From JARDZI01 sp041639705 (lineage in GTDB: Bacteria > Bacillota > Clostridia > Clostridiales > Caloramatoraceae), in the NCBI GenBank assembly GCA_041639705.1, contig JBEQBT010000118.1, positions 1 through 9,752 of the forward strand: a stretch of 9,752 nt of DNA. Direction: 5' to 3'. A program made the position numbers and the translations under genes. The notes under the pieces are model-generated. The model searched no databases. It saw only the letters and a program-made list of their open reading frames with translations, and was not told the origin of the DNA. This document shows positions 1 through 6,199 of the stretch, in pieces. Numbering within the stretch: the stretch's first letter is position 1; every line of letters begins with the position of its first letter.

Positions 1-1
1 T

Positions 2-166
2 TTTGCAGATGGTTACTGGCATATGGTGTGGCTTGAGGATACTCTTTCCATGGGCTGGAGAATGGATCTAATTAATGATTATGGACTAGCTGGCACAGGA
101 GGATGGGATTTGAATTGGAATCCTTCGGCTGACATTTATAATGTTATCAAATCAAAATTGAAGTAA
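2..166 (+). CDS. C-terminal end of a probable glycoside hydrolase family 18 protein (partial)
   Basis: The only open frame at the left edge encodes 54 residues and ends in TAA; the start lies outside the window. The residues VWLEDTLSMGWRMDLIN followed by YGLAGTGGWDLNWN resemble the last strand and helix of the GH18 TIM barrel, where a 'VW.ED..S...K..L...YGL.G...W.L' pattern is common in chitinase-like and YaaH-like spore or cell-wall glycosidases. Family members cleave beta-1,4 N-acetylglucosamine links in chitin or peptidoglycan. The catalytic DxxDxDxE motif would lie upstream and cannot be seen, so activity and substrate are unknown. No anchor or repeat follows the barrel end: the protein stops about 14 residues after GGWDLNWN, so any signal peptide, stalk or LysM domain would be N-terminal. 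A strong terminator follows within 25 bp, so this gene is transcriptionally separate from the next. Family assignment is by recognition of a short C-terminal stretch only. Confidence 0.6.
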   Translation, partial: FADGYWHMVWLEDTLSMGWRMDLINDYGLAGTGGWDLNWNPSADIYNVIKSKLK

Positions 167-188
167 AAATAATATGCTCAGATTATTG

Positions 189-228
189 AAAACCCCAATG
201 ACTTTAAATAAAAGTCATTGGGGTTTTA
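189..228 (+). terminator. Rho-independent terminator of the GH18-like gene
   Basis: A perfect 17-bp stem has arms AAAACCCCAATGACTTT (189-205) and AAAGTCATTGGGGTTTT (211-227) with a 5-nt AAATA loop. It is GC-rich in the middle and ends in a TTTT run. It lies 22 bp after the stop codon at 164-166. The A-run on the left arm means it could also act on the opposite strand. Confidence 0.93.
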
Positions 229-250
229 TTTAGTAATTATATAAGATTAT

Positions 251-281
251 TGTTATAATATACGTAATACTACAATGGAGG
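251..281 (+). promoter_or_regulatory. Extended -10 promoter and RBS for the P-loop/Asp23-like gene
   Basis: TGTTATAAT at 251-259 is an exact extended -10 element (TGnTATAAT). No good -35 box is seen about 17 bp upstream, as expected for an extended -10 promoter. GGAGG at 277-281 lies 7 nt before the ATG at 289. Placement just after a terminator supports a new transcription unit here. Confidence 0.7.
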
Positions 282-288
282 AATACCC

Positions 289-1107
289 ATGAAAATATAT
301 GCACTTGTTGGACGAAGCGGAACAGGAAAAAGTCATAAGGCTCAAACAGTAGCTGGAATGTATAATATTGAATATATATTGGATGATGGTTTATTAATAC
401 GAGGAACAAAGGTTTTAGCAGGGATTTCTGCTAAAAGAGAGGATACTAGAATAGGAGCAGTGAAAAGGGCTGTGTTTGTAAACCCTGAGCACAGATGTGA
501 TGTAAAAAATGCAATTGAGCAATATGAACCTGATAGGATACTTATAATTGGTACTTCAGAGCATATGGTGCACAATATTATTGTGGCACTCGGATTGGTC
601 GAGGAGTATGAATTGATAAAAATTGAGGATATTTCGGAGCCAGAAGAAATAGCAACTGCAATAAGACTTAGACGTATTAAAGGAAAGCATGTAATACCTG
701 TACCAACCTTTGAGGTAAAGAAAGATTTCTCAGGTTATTTTATTGATTCCATAAAGCAGCTAGTTAAAAAAAATGAAAAGACAGTTGAAGCCTATGAAAA
801 AACTGTAGTAAGACCAACCTTCAGCTATTTAGGCAAATATGAAATAAAGGATACAGTACTTAAATCTATTGTAAGCTGTTCGGCTCTTGATGTGGATTTA
901 GTAGATAAAGTTGTCTCAGTGAACATTGAAAGCAGCAGGGAGGGCATCATAGTAACTGCAGGGATTATACTTGTTATTAAAGAACCTCTATACATAATTG
1001 CACAAAAAGCATCACATGAGATAAAAAATTGTCTAGAATATATGACAGGCAAAAACGTATTAGAAGTAAACATAATTATAAAGGGCATTAAATTTGATGT
1101 GGAGTGA
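289..1107 (+). CDS. P-loop nucleotide-binding protein with a C-terminal Asp23/Gls24-like domain
   Basis: This 272-residue soluble protein has two parts. The N-terminal part begins with a Walker A motif, GRSGTGKS (residues 8-15), then a YILDDGLLIRG segment (29-39) and a hydrophobic strand, RILIIGTSE (83-91), that could serve as a Walker B/sensor strand; no classic hhhhDE Walker B is present. From about residue 175 to 269 the pattern (a helical stretch, SREGIIVTAGIILV, then VNIIIKGIKF) resembles the Asp23/Gls24 alkaline-shock family, a small domain found in membrane-associated Firmicute stress proteins. A plausible role is a nucleotide-regulated cell-envelope or stress protein, but no activity is established from sequence. 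The ATG is well supported by GGAGG 7 nt upstream and an extended -10 promoter. The stop codon lies 4 bp before ogg, whose RBS overlaps the end of this gene, so the two are probably co-transcribed and translationally coupled. There are no membrane segments or signal peptide. The P-loop call is strong; the Asp23-like call is moderate. Confidence 0.8.
   Translation: MKIYALVGRSGTGKSHKAQTVAGMYNIEYILDDGLLIRGTKVLAGISAKREDTRIGAVKRAVFVNPEHRCDVKNAIEQYEPDRILIIGTSEHMVHNIIVALGLVEEYELIKIEDISEPEEIATAIRLRRIKGKHVIPVPTFEVKKDFSGYFIDSIKQLVKKNEKTVEAYEKTVVRPTFSYLGKYEIKDTVLKSIVSCSALDVDLVDKVVSVNIESSREGIIVTAGIILVIKEPLYIIAQKASHEIKNCLEYMTGKNVLEVNIIIKGIKFDVE
1101..1104 (+). promoter_or_regulatory. RBS that fixes the ogg start at 1112
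   Basis: GGAG lies 7 nt upstream of the ATG at 1112 and within the last codons of the upstream gene. The frame is also open upstream to a TTG at 1094 and an ATG at 1097, but neither has an RBS and both would force an overlap with the previous gene. The start at 1112 is preferred. Confidence 0.75.
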
Positions 1108-1111
1108 TATT

Positions 1112-1996
1112 ATGAATTTGAATTTAGAAAAGTATGAGGAAGGAATAGTTATAAAAAATGTAAGGGATTTTGAATTAAAACATATATTTGATTGCGGACA
1201 GTGTTTTAGATGGAATGAAGATGAGGATGGGAGCTTTATAGGTATTGTACGGGGAAGAGCAGTAAGGCTTATCAAAAAAGATGATAATGTGTATGTAAAG
1301 GGTGGAGATATAGAGGATAGGGATTTTTGGATTGAGTATCTGGATTTAAATAGAAACTATGGAGATATAAAAAATCAACTTTCTCAGGATGCTGTTATAA
1401 ATGAAGCTATAAAACATGGTGAGGGAATAAGAATATTAAATCAGGAACCATTTGAAATAGTTATATCATTCATAATTTCTGCTAATAATAGAATTCCTAT
1501 GATAAAAAGAGCTGTACAAAATATAAGCAGGGAATTTGGAAAAAAGATAGAATTTGAGGGTAGGGAGTATTATGCTTTTCCTGAACCTAGTGAACTAGCA
1601 AAGGCAAGTGTTGAAGAACTCCAAAAATGTGGCTGTGGTTTCAGAGGGCAATACATTGTTGAAACCACTAGAGAAATAGCAACTGGAAGAGTTAATTTAA
1701 ATGAAATTAAGAATATGGAAACTGATATTGCTCATAATGAACTTATTAAGCTTAAAGGTATTGGACCGAAGGTTGCAGACTGCATACTTCTTTTTTCAAT
1801 GGGAAAGCAGGATGCATTTCCTGTAGATGTATGGGTAAAAAGGGTAATGCAATATTTCTACCTGGCTCCAGACTTAAGTTTAAAAAAAATTAGAGGCTTT
1901 GGCAGAGATAAATTTGGAAGTTTTGCAGGATTTGCTCAACAATATTTATTTTATTATGCAAGAGATTTAAAGGGCAGGTCAGGACTAGAAAAATAA
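1112..1996 (+). CDS. ogg: 8-oxoguanine DNA glycosylase/AP lyase, OGG1 type
   Basis: The 294-residue product is a base-excision repair enzyme that removes 7,8-dihydro-8-oxoguanine from DNA and can nick the abasic site. Domain order follows OGG1. An N-terminal AlkA/OGG-like beta domain contains CGQCFRW (28-34). The helical core carries ISANNRIPM (122-130). A helix-hairpin-helix reads LKGIGPKVADC (214-224) and is followed by the PVDVW loop (237-241). By alignment to human OGG1, K220 is the Schiff-base lysine (Lys249) and D239 the catalytic aspartate (Asp268), with identical 19-residue spacing. M130 and F177 occupy the places of human Arg154 and Tyr203, which read the opposite cytosine; this matches the clostridial type of Ogg. 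Length is normal for bacterial OGG1 homologues. It is the second gene of an operon with the P-loop/Asp23-like gene and is followed by its own terminator. Family and catalytic residues are clear. Confidence 0.94.
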   Translation: MNLNLEKYEEGIVIKNVRDFELKHIFDCGQCFRWNEDEDGSFIGIVRGRAVRLIKKDDNVYVKGGDIEDRDFWIEYLDLNRNYGDIKNQLSQDAVINEAIKHGEGIRILNQEPFEIVISFIISANNRIPMIKRAVQNISREFGKKIEFEGREYYAFPEPSELAKASVEELQKCGCGFRGQYIVETTREIATGRVNLNEIKNMETDIAHNELIKLKGIGPKVADCILLFSMGKQDAFPVDVWVKRVMQYFYLAPDLSLKKIRGFGRDKFGSFAGFAQQYLFYYARDLKGRSGLEK

Positions 1997-2047
1997 TTTT
2001 TAATATTGATTTTTTTTAAGAAATATTGTAAATAATTATTAATAAGC

Positions 2048-2085
2048 ATAAAAAAAGTACTGAATGAATGCAGTACTTTTTTTAT
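2048..2085 (+). terminator. Terminator of the P-loop/Asp23-ogg operon
   Basis: The core stem is perfect over 13 bp: AAAAAAAGTACTG (2050-2062) and CAGTACTTTTTTT (2071-2083) with an 8-nt loop, extendable by two A-T pairs to 2048/2085. The seven-T run completes an intrinsic terminator 51 bp after the ogg stop. The A-run in the left arm suggests it could be bidirectional. Confidence 0.88.
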
Positions 2086-2155
2086 ACTTATCAAAATTGT
2101 TGATATCTTGGTTAGCCATGGGCCACTACCGCTACGAATTAATAAATCATGAGAA

Positions 2156-2159
2156 GAGG
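2156..2159 (+). promoter_or_regulatory. RBS that fixes the start of the 542-aa membrane protein at 2166
   Basis: GAGG, within AAGAGGTG (7 of 8 matches to AGGAGGTG is not reached, but the core is intact), lies 6 nt before the ATG at 2166. The longer in-frame starts at 2064 and 2118 have no RBS, and the one at 2064 falls within the loop of the upstream terminator hairpin. Confidence 0.75.
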
Positions 2160-2165
2160 TGCTTT

Positions 2166-3794
2166 ATGAAAAGAATTCCCCCTAAAGAAGTAATAAATTT
2201 GGAGAATGCTATAGCACCAGAAACCTTTGCTATTAAAGGTGAGGTTATATTTTATTTCGATAGGATAAATAGGTATGAAGGAAGGTTTTGTAAGCTTGGT
2301 AAAGAAATTGAATATTTAGTAACAGAGGTTGATGAATCCCAAGGAATATTAACTCATGAGGGTGAGGAATACCTAATCAATATTAATGACAGCTATACGA
2401 GGATAGAAAGGCTTTCGACACAGGGTGAATGGTTAGAGATTATCAATCTAGAGGGAATATTTTTTGATCTTAAAAAAAATGAAACGGATAATTATGTATG
2501 CCTTGGAAATGAAAACTCTGTCACAAGCATCAAAATTTTTAATGCAGAAGGTTGGATATTAAATGATATTAGACCTGATAATATTATCTTTGGAAGCTCT
2601 ATTTATCTTCATAGTGAATATATATATTTAGGAGCGGTTGACAATAATAATAAATTTAAAATATTGAAGATAAACTATTTAGGAAATATTGAAGCCTATT
2701 GGGATATAAAAATAAATAGTCAAGATAGAATAATAAGTAAGATTTGTATATATTACAATTATATTTTTATGCTTGTAGAGGGAAGAAAAAATAGCTTGGT
2801 TATATTAGATAGGGTAGATGGTAGTTTTAAGGAAATATTCTCCCAAAGGCTTGAAGTCAATAGTATTATGGATTTTGATATATATAATGATAACATATAC
2901 ATATTGAATGGAAAAAGTATTTATACCTGGAAATGTTATGAATTAACATGTATTGAAGGAAGTAAATCCTCAATAAAACTTGGGCTTAGTCTTGATTTTT
3001 TGTACTATAGATATCATATCTACTCTAAAGGGTTAAAGGATCAAATAAAATTTAGCTTACTTGCAGCTGCATTTCCAACAATACTGATATATAATTTTTT
3101 AAGCAATCTGTTTTTTCAACAAATTAATGGTTTCCAATTATTAAGAATAACTTTCTGTTTATATATAATAATTTCATATTTTATTGCTTCAATAAAAAAT
3201 ATATTTACTATGGGAAAAAAGGAGAGAAGAATTGAGTACTTGTTAAGCTCTTCCCGGGAATATGAATTTAAAAGAAAGTACGAAGTTCCATTATTTTTTG
3301 GAATGACTGCCTTTGCAATTGTGGAGTTTGGAATGTACCCGAAATCAGATATAATTACTTCGATTTTGGTACTATTATTAACTAGCTTAGTGTTTTATGG
3401 AATTGACTATTTGTGTGTCAAGAACATAAGGACCATGAACAAAGATATGGTTGTAGAACTTTTAGAGGACTTTGATAATCAAACCTTCGATTATATAAGA
3501 AATGTTGTCAAAAATTTGAGACAAGGTCATGCAGAAAAGTTTCATATTGAAATAGTATCAAGAAAAAAAATAAATGAGAAATCATTAGCACGATGGGAAA
3601 ATACTAGAAACTATATATTGGGACAAAGCGTTATAGTTCATCTTGAGGATAATAAAATAATTACTGAAATGGATTTATCAAAAAGGGACATAAAATACTC
3701 CCGATTTAGCATAATAATGGACTATGTGTGCTTCATCAAATCTATTGGAGAAATACAAGAAATACAGGTTGAATATACTAAAAAAAATATATAA
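2166..3794 (+). CDS. Unrecognised protein with a large N-terminal soluble domain and four membrane segments
   Basis: I do not recognise this 542-residue protein. Residues 1-295 are soluble and rich in alternating beta-strand patterns with repeated hydrophobic-turn units (for example YIYLGAVDNNNKFKILKINYLG, split around 152-173, and IYILNGKSIYTW, 244-255). This is suggestive of a beta-propeller or other WD/Kelch-like repeat fold, though no repeat consensus is certain. Four hydrophobic segments follow, at about 297-318, 325-345, 374-391 and 396-418, arranged as two hairpins with a charged linker (KKERRIEYLLSSSREYEFKRKYE) between them. A soluble C-terminal tail of about 125 residues (418-542) is mixed alpha/beta and highly charged. 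No signal peptide is evident with the 2166 start, so the N-terminal domain is probably cytoplasmic. It is a single-gene unit between a terminator and the groESL promoter region; I see no clear terminator of its own. Base use matches the neighbours, so there is no sign of recent transfer. Confidence 0.75.
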   Translation: MKRIPPKEVINLENAIAPETFAIKGEVIFYFDRINRYEGRFCKLGKEIEYLVTEVDESQGILTHEGEEYLININDSYTRIERLSTQGEWLEIINLEGIFFDLKKNETDNYVCLGNENSVTSIKIFNAEGWILNDIRPDNIIFGSSIYLHSEYIYLGAVDNNNKFKILKINYLGNIEAYWDIKINSQDRIISKICIYYNYIFMLVEGRKNSLVILDRVDGSFKEIFSQRLEVNSIMDFDIYNDNIYILNGKSIYTWKCYELTCIEGSKSSIKLGLSLDFLYYRYHIYSKGLKDQIKFSLLAAAFPTILIYNFLSNLFFQQINGFQLLRITFCLYIIISYFIASIKNIFTMGKKERRIEYLLSSSREYEFKRKYEVPLFFGMTAFAIVEFGMYPKSDIITSILVLLLTSLVFYGIDYLCVKNIRTMNKDMVVELLEDFDNQTFDYIRNVVKNLRQGHAEKFHIEIVSRKKINEKSLARWENTRNYILGQSVIVHLEDNKIITEMDLSKRDIKYSRFSIIMDYVCFIKSIGEIQEIQVEYTKKNI

Positions 3795-3913
3795 AATACA
3801 AATTTTACTGGAATATGCTGTGAATTATTGGATAAACTATGTAATGGTATTTGACTAGATTGTCTGCTTTTCAATGGATTATAGAGAATAGGAGAAAATC
3901 TATGAATTAGCCA

Positions 3914-3952
3914 GATAACGCCAAGTAATCAGGCGTAATCTTGAAATTCAAG
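3914..3952. repeat. 9-N9-9 inverted repeat plus adjacent 13-nt palindrome upstream of the groESL promoter
   Basis: GATAACGCC (3914-3922) and GGCGTAATC (3932-3940) form an inverted repeat with 8 of 9 pairs around a 9-nt spacer. It abuts the palindrome CTTGAAATTCAAG (3940-3952). It lies about 25-60 bp upstream of the putative -35 element, in the 298-bp gap 3795-4092. It could be an operator, an upstream RNA hairpin ending the previous transcript (a GCGTTTT run follows at 3952-3958), or neither. The rest of the 3795-3970 stretch shows no gene. Confidence 0.5.
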
Positions 3953-3974
3953 CGTTTTAGTTATATATGTCAAT

Positions 3975-4007
3975 TTGATTATATATAGGCTTTTAATCTA
4001 TTATAAT
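3975..4007 (+). promoter_or_regulatory. Probable sigma-A-type promoter of groESL
   Basis: TTGATT at 3975-3980 is a candidate -35. Two overlapping -10 candidates follow: TATTAT at 3999-4004 (18-bp spacer) and TATAAT at 4002-4007 (21-bp spacer, long). Transcription would start just upstream of or within the CIRCE element, the normal arrangement for HrcA control. A start site cannot be fixed from sequence alone. Confidence 0.65.
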
Positions 4008-4014
4008 AATGTAA

Positions 4015-4041
4015 TTAGCACTCGACGATGGTGAGTGCTAA
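4015..4041 (+). promoter_or_regulatory. CIRCE heat-shock operator (HrcA binding site)
   Basis: The sequence is an exact match to the consensus TTAGCACTC-N9-GAGTGCTAA, with arms at 4015-4023 and 4033-4041. In Firmicutes the HrcA repressor, folded with the help of GroE, binds this site and represses chaperone genes until heat or misfolded protein titrates GroE. It sits 51 bp before the groES ATG and just downstream of the -10. hrcA itself is not in the window. Confidence 0.97.
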
Positions 4042-4092
4042 CAAATAAGTCAAATTATTAATAACATATAAATTACATAAGGAGGGGTTTTA

Positions 4093-4377
4093 ATGAAACT
4101 AAGACCATTAGGTGACAGAGTAGTTATTAAAAAGGTTGAAGCTGAAGAAACCACAAAAAGTGGTATAGTACTTCCAGGAGCAGCAAAGGAAAAACCACAG
4201 GTTGCAGAAATAATTGCAGTTGGACCAGGTGGAGTAGTAGATGGTAAGGAAGTAAAAATGGAAGTTAAGGTTGGAGACAAAGTAATTTTCTCCAAGTATT
4301 CTGGCAATGAAATCAAAATAGATGGAGTAGAATACACTATTTTGAAACAAGACGATCTATTAGCAATTGTTGAATAA
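4093..4377 (+). CDS. groES: Co-chaperonin GroES (10 kDa, Cpn10)
   Basis: The 94-residue product is the heptameric lid that caps GroEL and with it forms the closed folding chamber in the cytoplasm. The N-terminal signature MKLRPLGDRVVIKK (1-14), the mobile loop around residues 17-35 with the GroEL-binding tripeptide IVL (25-27), and GDKVIFSKYSGNEIKIDG (61-78) are typical. The length is normal for the family. GGAGG at 4081-4085 lies 7 nt before the ATG. It is the first gene of the groES-groEL operon and is controlled by the CIRCE site upstream; groEL starts 27 bp after its stop. Confidence 0.98.
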   Translation: MKLRPLGDRVVIKKVEAEETTKSGIVLPGAAKEKPQVAEIIAVGPGGVVDGKEVKMEVKVGDKVIFSKYSGNEIKIDGVEYTILKQDDLLAIVE

Positions 4378-4404
4378 TTAAGTTCAGAGAAAGGGGAGAT
4401 TTAA

Positions 4405-6033
4405 ATGGCAAAGGATATTATGTTTGGCGAAGAAGCAAGACGTTCAATGCAAAAAGGCGTTGATAAGCTAGCTAATACAGTTAAAATTACACTTGGACCA
4501 AAGGGAAGAAATGTTGTACTTGATAAAAAATTCGGAGCTCCACTTATAACAAATGATGGAGTTACAATAGCAAGAGAAATAGAGCTTCAGGATCCATATG
4601 AAAACATGGGAGCACAGCTTGTTAAAGAGGTTGCAACAAAGACTAATGATGTTGCAGGAGATGGAACTACAACAGCTACCTTGCTTGCACAGGCAATTAT
4701 TAGAGAGGGTTTAAAAAACGTTACAGCAGGAGCAAACCCAATGTTGATAAGACAAGGTATTGCTAAGGCTGTTGAAGTTGCAGTAGCAGAAATCAAGAAG
4801 ATTTCAAGAGACGTTGAAGGCAAGGAAGACATAGCTAGAGTTGCAGCTATTTCTGCAAGTGATGAAGAAATAGGAAAGCTTATTTCTGACGCTATGGAGA
4901 AGGTTGGCAACGAAGGAGTTATAACTGTTGAAGAGTCAAAATCAATGGGAACAGAGCTTGACGTTGTTGAAGGCATGCAATTTGACAGAGGTTATGTAAG
5001 TGCATACATGGTAACTGACTCTGAAAAGATGGAAGCAATTCTTGATGATGCATATATACTTATAACAGATAAGAAAATATCAAGTATTCAGGACATATTA
5101 CCAGTGCTTGAACAAATAGTACAGCAGGGAAGAAAGCTTTTAATCATTGCTGAAGACATCGAAGGAGAAGCATTAGCTACACTTGTAGTTAATAAATTAA
5201 GAGGAACATTTACATGTGTTGCTGTTAAGGCTCCTGGATTTGGTGATAGAAGAAAGGAAATGCTTCAGGATATAGCTATATTGACAGGTGGAACTGTTAT
5301 ATCTGAAGAGCTTGGAAGAGAATTGAAGGATACAGAAATTTCAATGCTAGGCCGTGCTGAAAGAGTAAAAATCACAAAGGAAAACACTACTATTGTTAAC
5401 GGCAGAGGAGAAAAGGAAGATATTAAGGCTAGAGTTGCTCAGATTAGAGCTCAAGTAGAAGAAACTACTTCTGATTTTGATAGAGAAAAACTTCAAGAAA
5501 GACTTGCTAAGCTTTCAGGTGGAGTTGCAGTTATAAAGGTTGGAGCTGCTACAGAAACTGAATTAAAGGAAAAGAAGCTTAGAATTGAAGATGCACTTGC
5601 TGCAACAAAGGCAGCTGTTGAAGAAGGAATAGTACCTGGTGGTGGAGTTGCCTATATAAATGCTATTAAAGCTGTATCATCATTAGTACTTGAGGGTGAA
5701 GCTAAGATAGGTGTTACTATAGTTAAGAGAGCTCTTGAAGAACCAGTAAGACAGATAGCTGAGAACGCTGGATATGACGGAGGAGTTGTAATTGAAAAGG
5801 TTAAAAACAGCGAACCAGGTATTGGCTTTGATGTGCTTCATGAAGCATATGTTGATATGATAAAGGTTGGTATCGTTGACCCAACTAAGGTTACAAGATC
5901 AGCACTTCAAAATGCTGCATCAGTTGCAGCAACCTTCCTAACAACAGAAGCAGTTGTAGCAGACCTACCAGAAAAGAGAGAAGCAGGCGGAATGCCAGGC
6001 GGTATGCCAGGTGGAATGGGAGACATGTATTAA
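4405..6033 (+). CDS. groEL: Chaperonin GroEL (60 kDa, Cpn60)
   Basis: The 542-residue subunit forms the double-ring, ATP-driven folding chamber that works with GroES on newly made and heat-damaged proteins. The equatorial, intermediate and apical domains are all present and full length. Nucleotide-site residues are intact: TLGPKGRN (29-36), NDGVTIA (50-56, with D51), the AGDGTTT loop (84-90, D86), and D396 in RIEDALAAT, the position of the E. coli catalytic Asp398. The chaperonin signature AAVEEGIVPGGG is at 403-414. The C-terminal tail is the usual Gly-Gly-Met repeat (GGMPGGMPGGMGDMY, 528-542). The RBS AAGGGGAG (4391-4398) is 6 nt before the ATG. It is co-transcribed with groES from a CIRCE-controlled promoter and followed directly by a terminator. 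Nothing unusual is seen in the protein. Confidence 0.99.
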   Translation: MAKDIMFGEEARRSMQKGVDKLANTVKITLGPKGRNVVLDKKFGAPLITNDGVTIAREIELQDPYENMGAQLVKEVATKTNDVAGDGTTTATLLAQAIIREGLKNVTAGANPMLIRQGIAKAVEVAVAEIKKISRDVEGKEDIARVAAISASDEEIGKLISDAMEKVGNEGVITVEESKSMGTELDVVEGMQFDRGYVSAYMVTDSEKMEAILDDAYILITDKKISSIQDILPVLEQIVQQGRKLLIIAEDIEGEALATLVVNKLRGTFTCVAVKAPGFGDRRKEMLQDIAILTGGTVISEELGRELKDTEISMLGRAERVKITKENTTIVNGRGEKEDIKARVAQIRAQVEETTSDFDREKLQERLAKLSGGVAVIKVGAATETELKEKKLRIEDALAATKAAVEEGIVPGGGVAYINAIKAVSSLVLEGEAKIGVTIVKRALEEPVRQIAENAGYDGGVVIEKVKNSEPGIGFDVLHEAYVDMIKVGIVDPTKVTRSALQNAASVAATFLTTEAVVADLPEKREAGGMPGGMPGGMGDMY

Positions 6034-6040
6034 TTAAAGT

Positions 6041-6076
6041 AGCCTCGGAGGATTTTCCTCTGGGGCTTATTTTATG
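6041..6076 (+). terminator. Terminator of the groESL operon
   Basis: A 12-bp stem is formed by AGCCTCGGAGGA (6041-6052) and TCCTCTGGGGCT (6056-6067), with two G-T wobbles and a 3-nt loop. It begins 7 bp after the groEL stop codon. The tract TATTTTAT that follows is a modest U-run. Confidence 0.85.
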
Positions 6077-6100
6077 CATCCAGAATAAAAATCATGATGG

Positions 6101-6126
6101 AAGTGTATATAGGAGTATAAACACTT
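6101..6126. promoter_or_regulatory. Inverted repeat just upstream of the acyltransferase promoter (candidate operator)
   Basis: AAGTGTATATA (6101-6111) and TATAAACACTT (6116-6126) are inverted repeats with 10 of 11 pairs and a GGAG spacer. The right arm ends 2 bp before the weak -35 (6129-6134). No U-run follows, so it is not an intrinsic terminator. The position fits a transcription-factor site, but the cognate regulator is unknown. Confidence 0.5.
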
Positions 6127-6128
6127 AG

Positions 6129-6157
6129 TTTATGTCCCTGCTATTTTGTTGTATAAT
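6129..6157 (+). promoter_or_regulatory. Promoter of the PlsC-like acyltransferase gene
   Basis: A consensus -10, TATAAT at 6152-6157, is preceded at 17 bp by a weak -35 (TTTATG, 6129-6134). The weak -35 next to an inverted repeat suggests that a regulator may assist or block it. A possible RBS, AGAAGG (6183-6188), lies 11 nt before the ATG at 6200, longer than usual spacing. Confidence 0.65.
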
Positions 6158-6199
6158 GTAAATAACTTAATTTGCTAACGAAAGAAGGTAATATGTTTT

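Noticed and set aside
342..575. 77-residue minus-strand open frame inside the P-loop/Asp23-like gene
   Set aside because: It lies wholly within a gene with a clear Walker A motif and start signals.
289..1996. The P-loop/Asp23-like and ogg pair as a defence system
   Set aside because: There is no nuclease, toxin or mobile-element context, and both genes look like ordinary core genes with matching base use.
2064..2165. 34-codon N-terminal extension of the orphan membrane protein, including a hydrophobic stretch that looks like a signal anchor
   Set aside because: It would begin in the loop of the ogg terminator hairpin and lacks an RBS, whereas 2166 has GAGG at 6-nt spacing.
3891..3910. GGAG followed by ATG-AAT-TAG, a two-codon mini-ORF upstream of groESL
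   Set aside because: It is too short to support, has no attenuator structure tied to it, and lies upstream of the likely groESL transcription start.
4587..4976. 129-residue minus-strand open frame inside groEL
   Set aside because: It is a low-complexity Ser/Thr/Ala-rich shadow of a strongly conserved coding gene, with no RBS.
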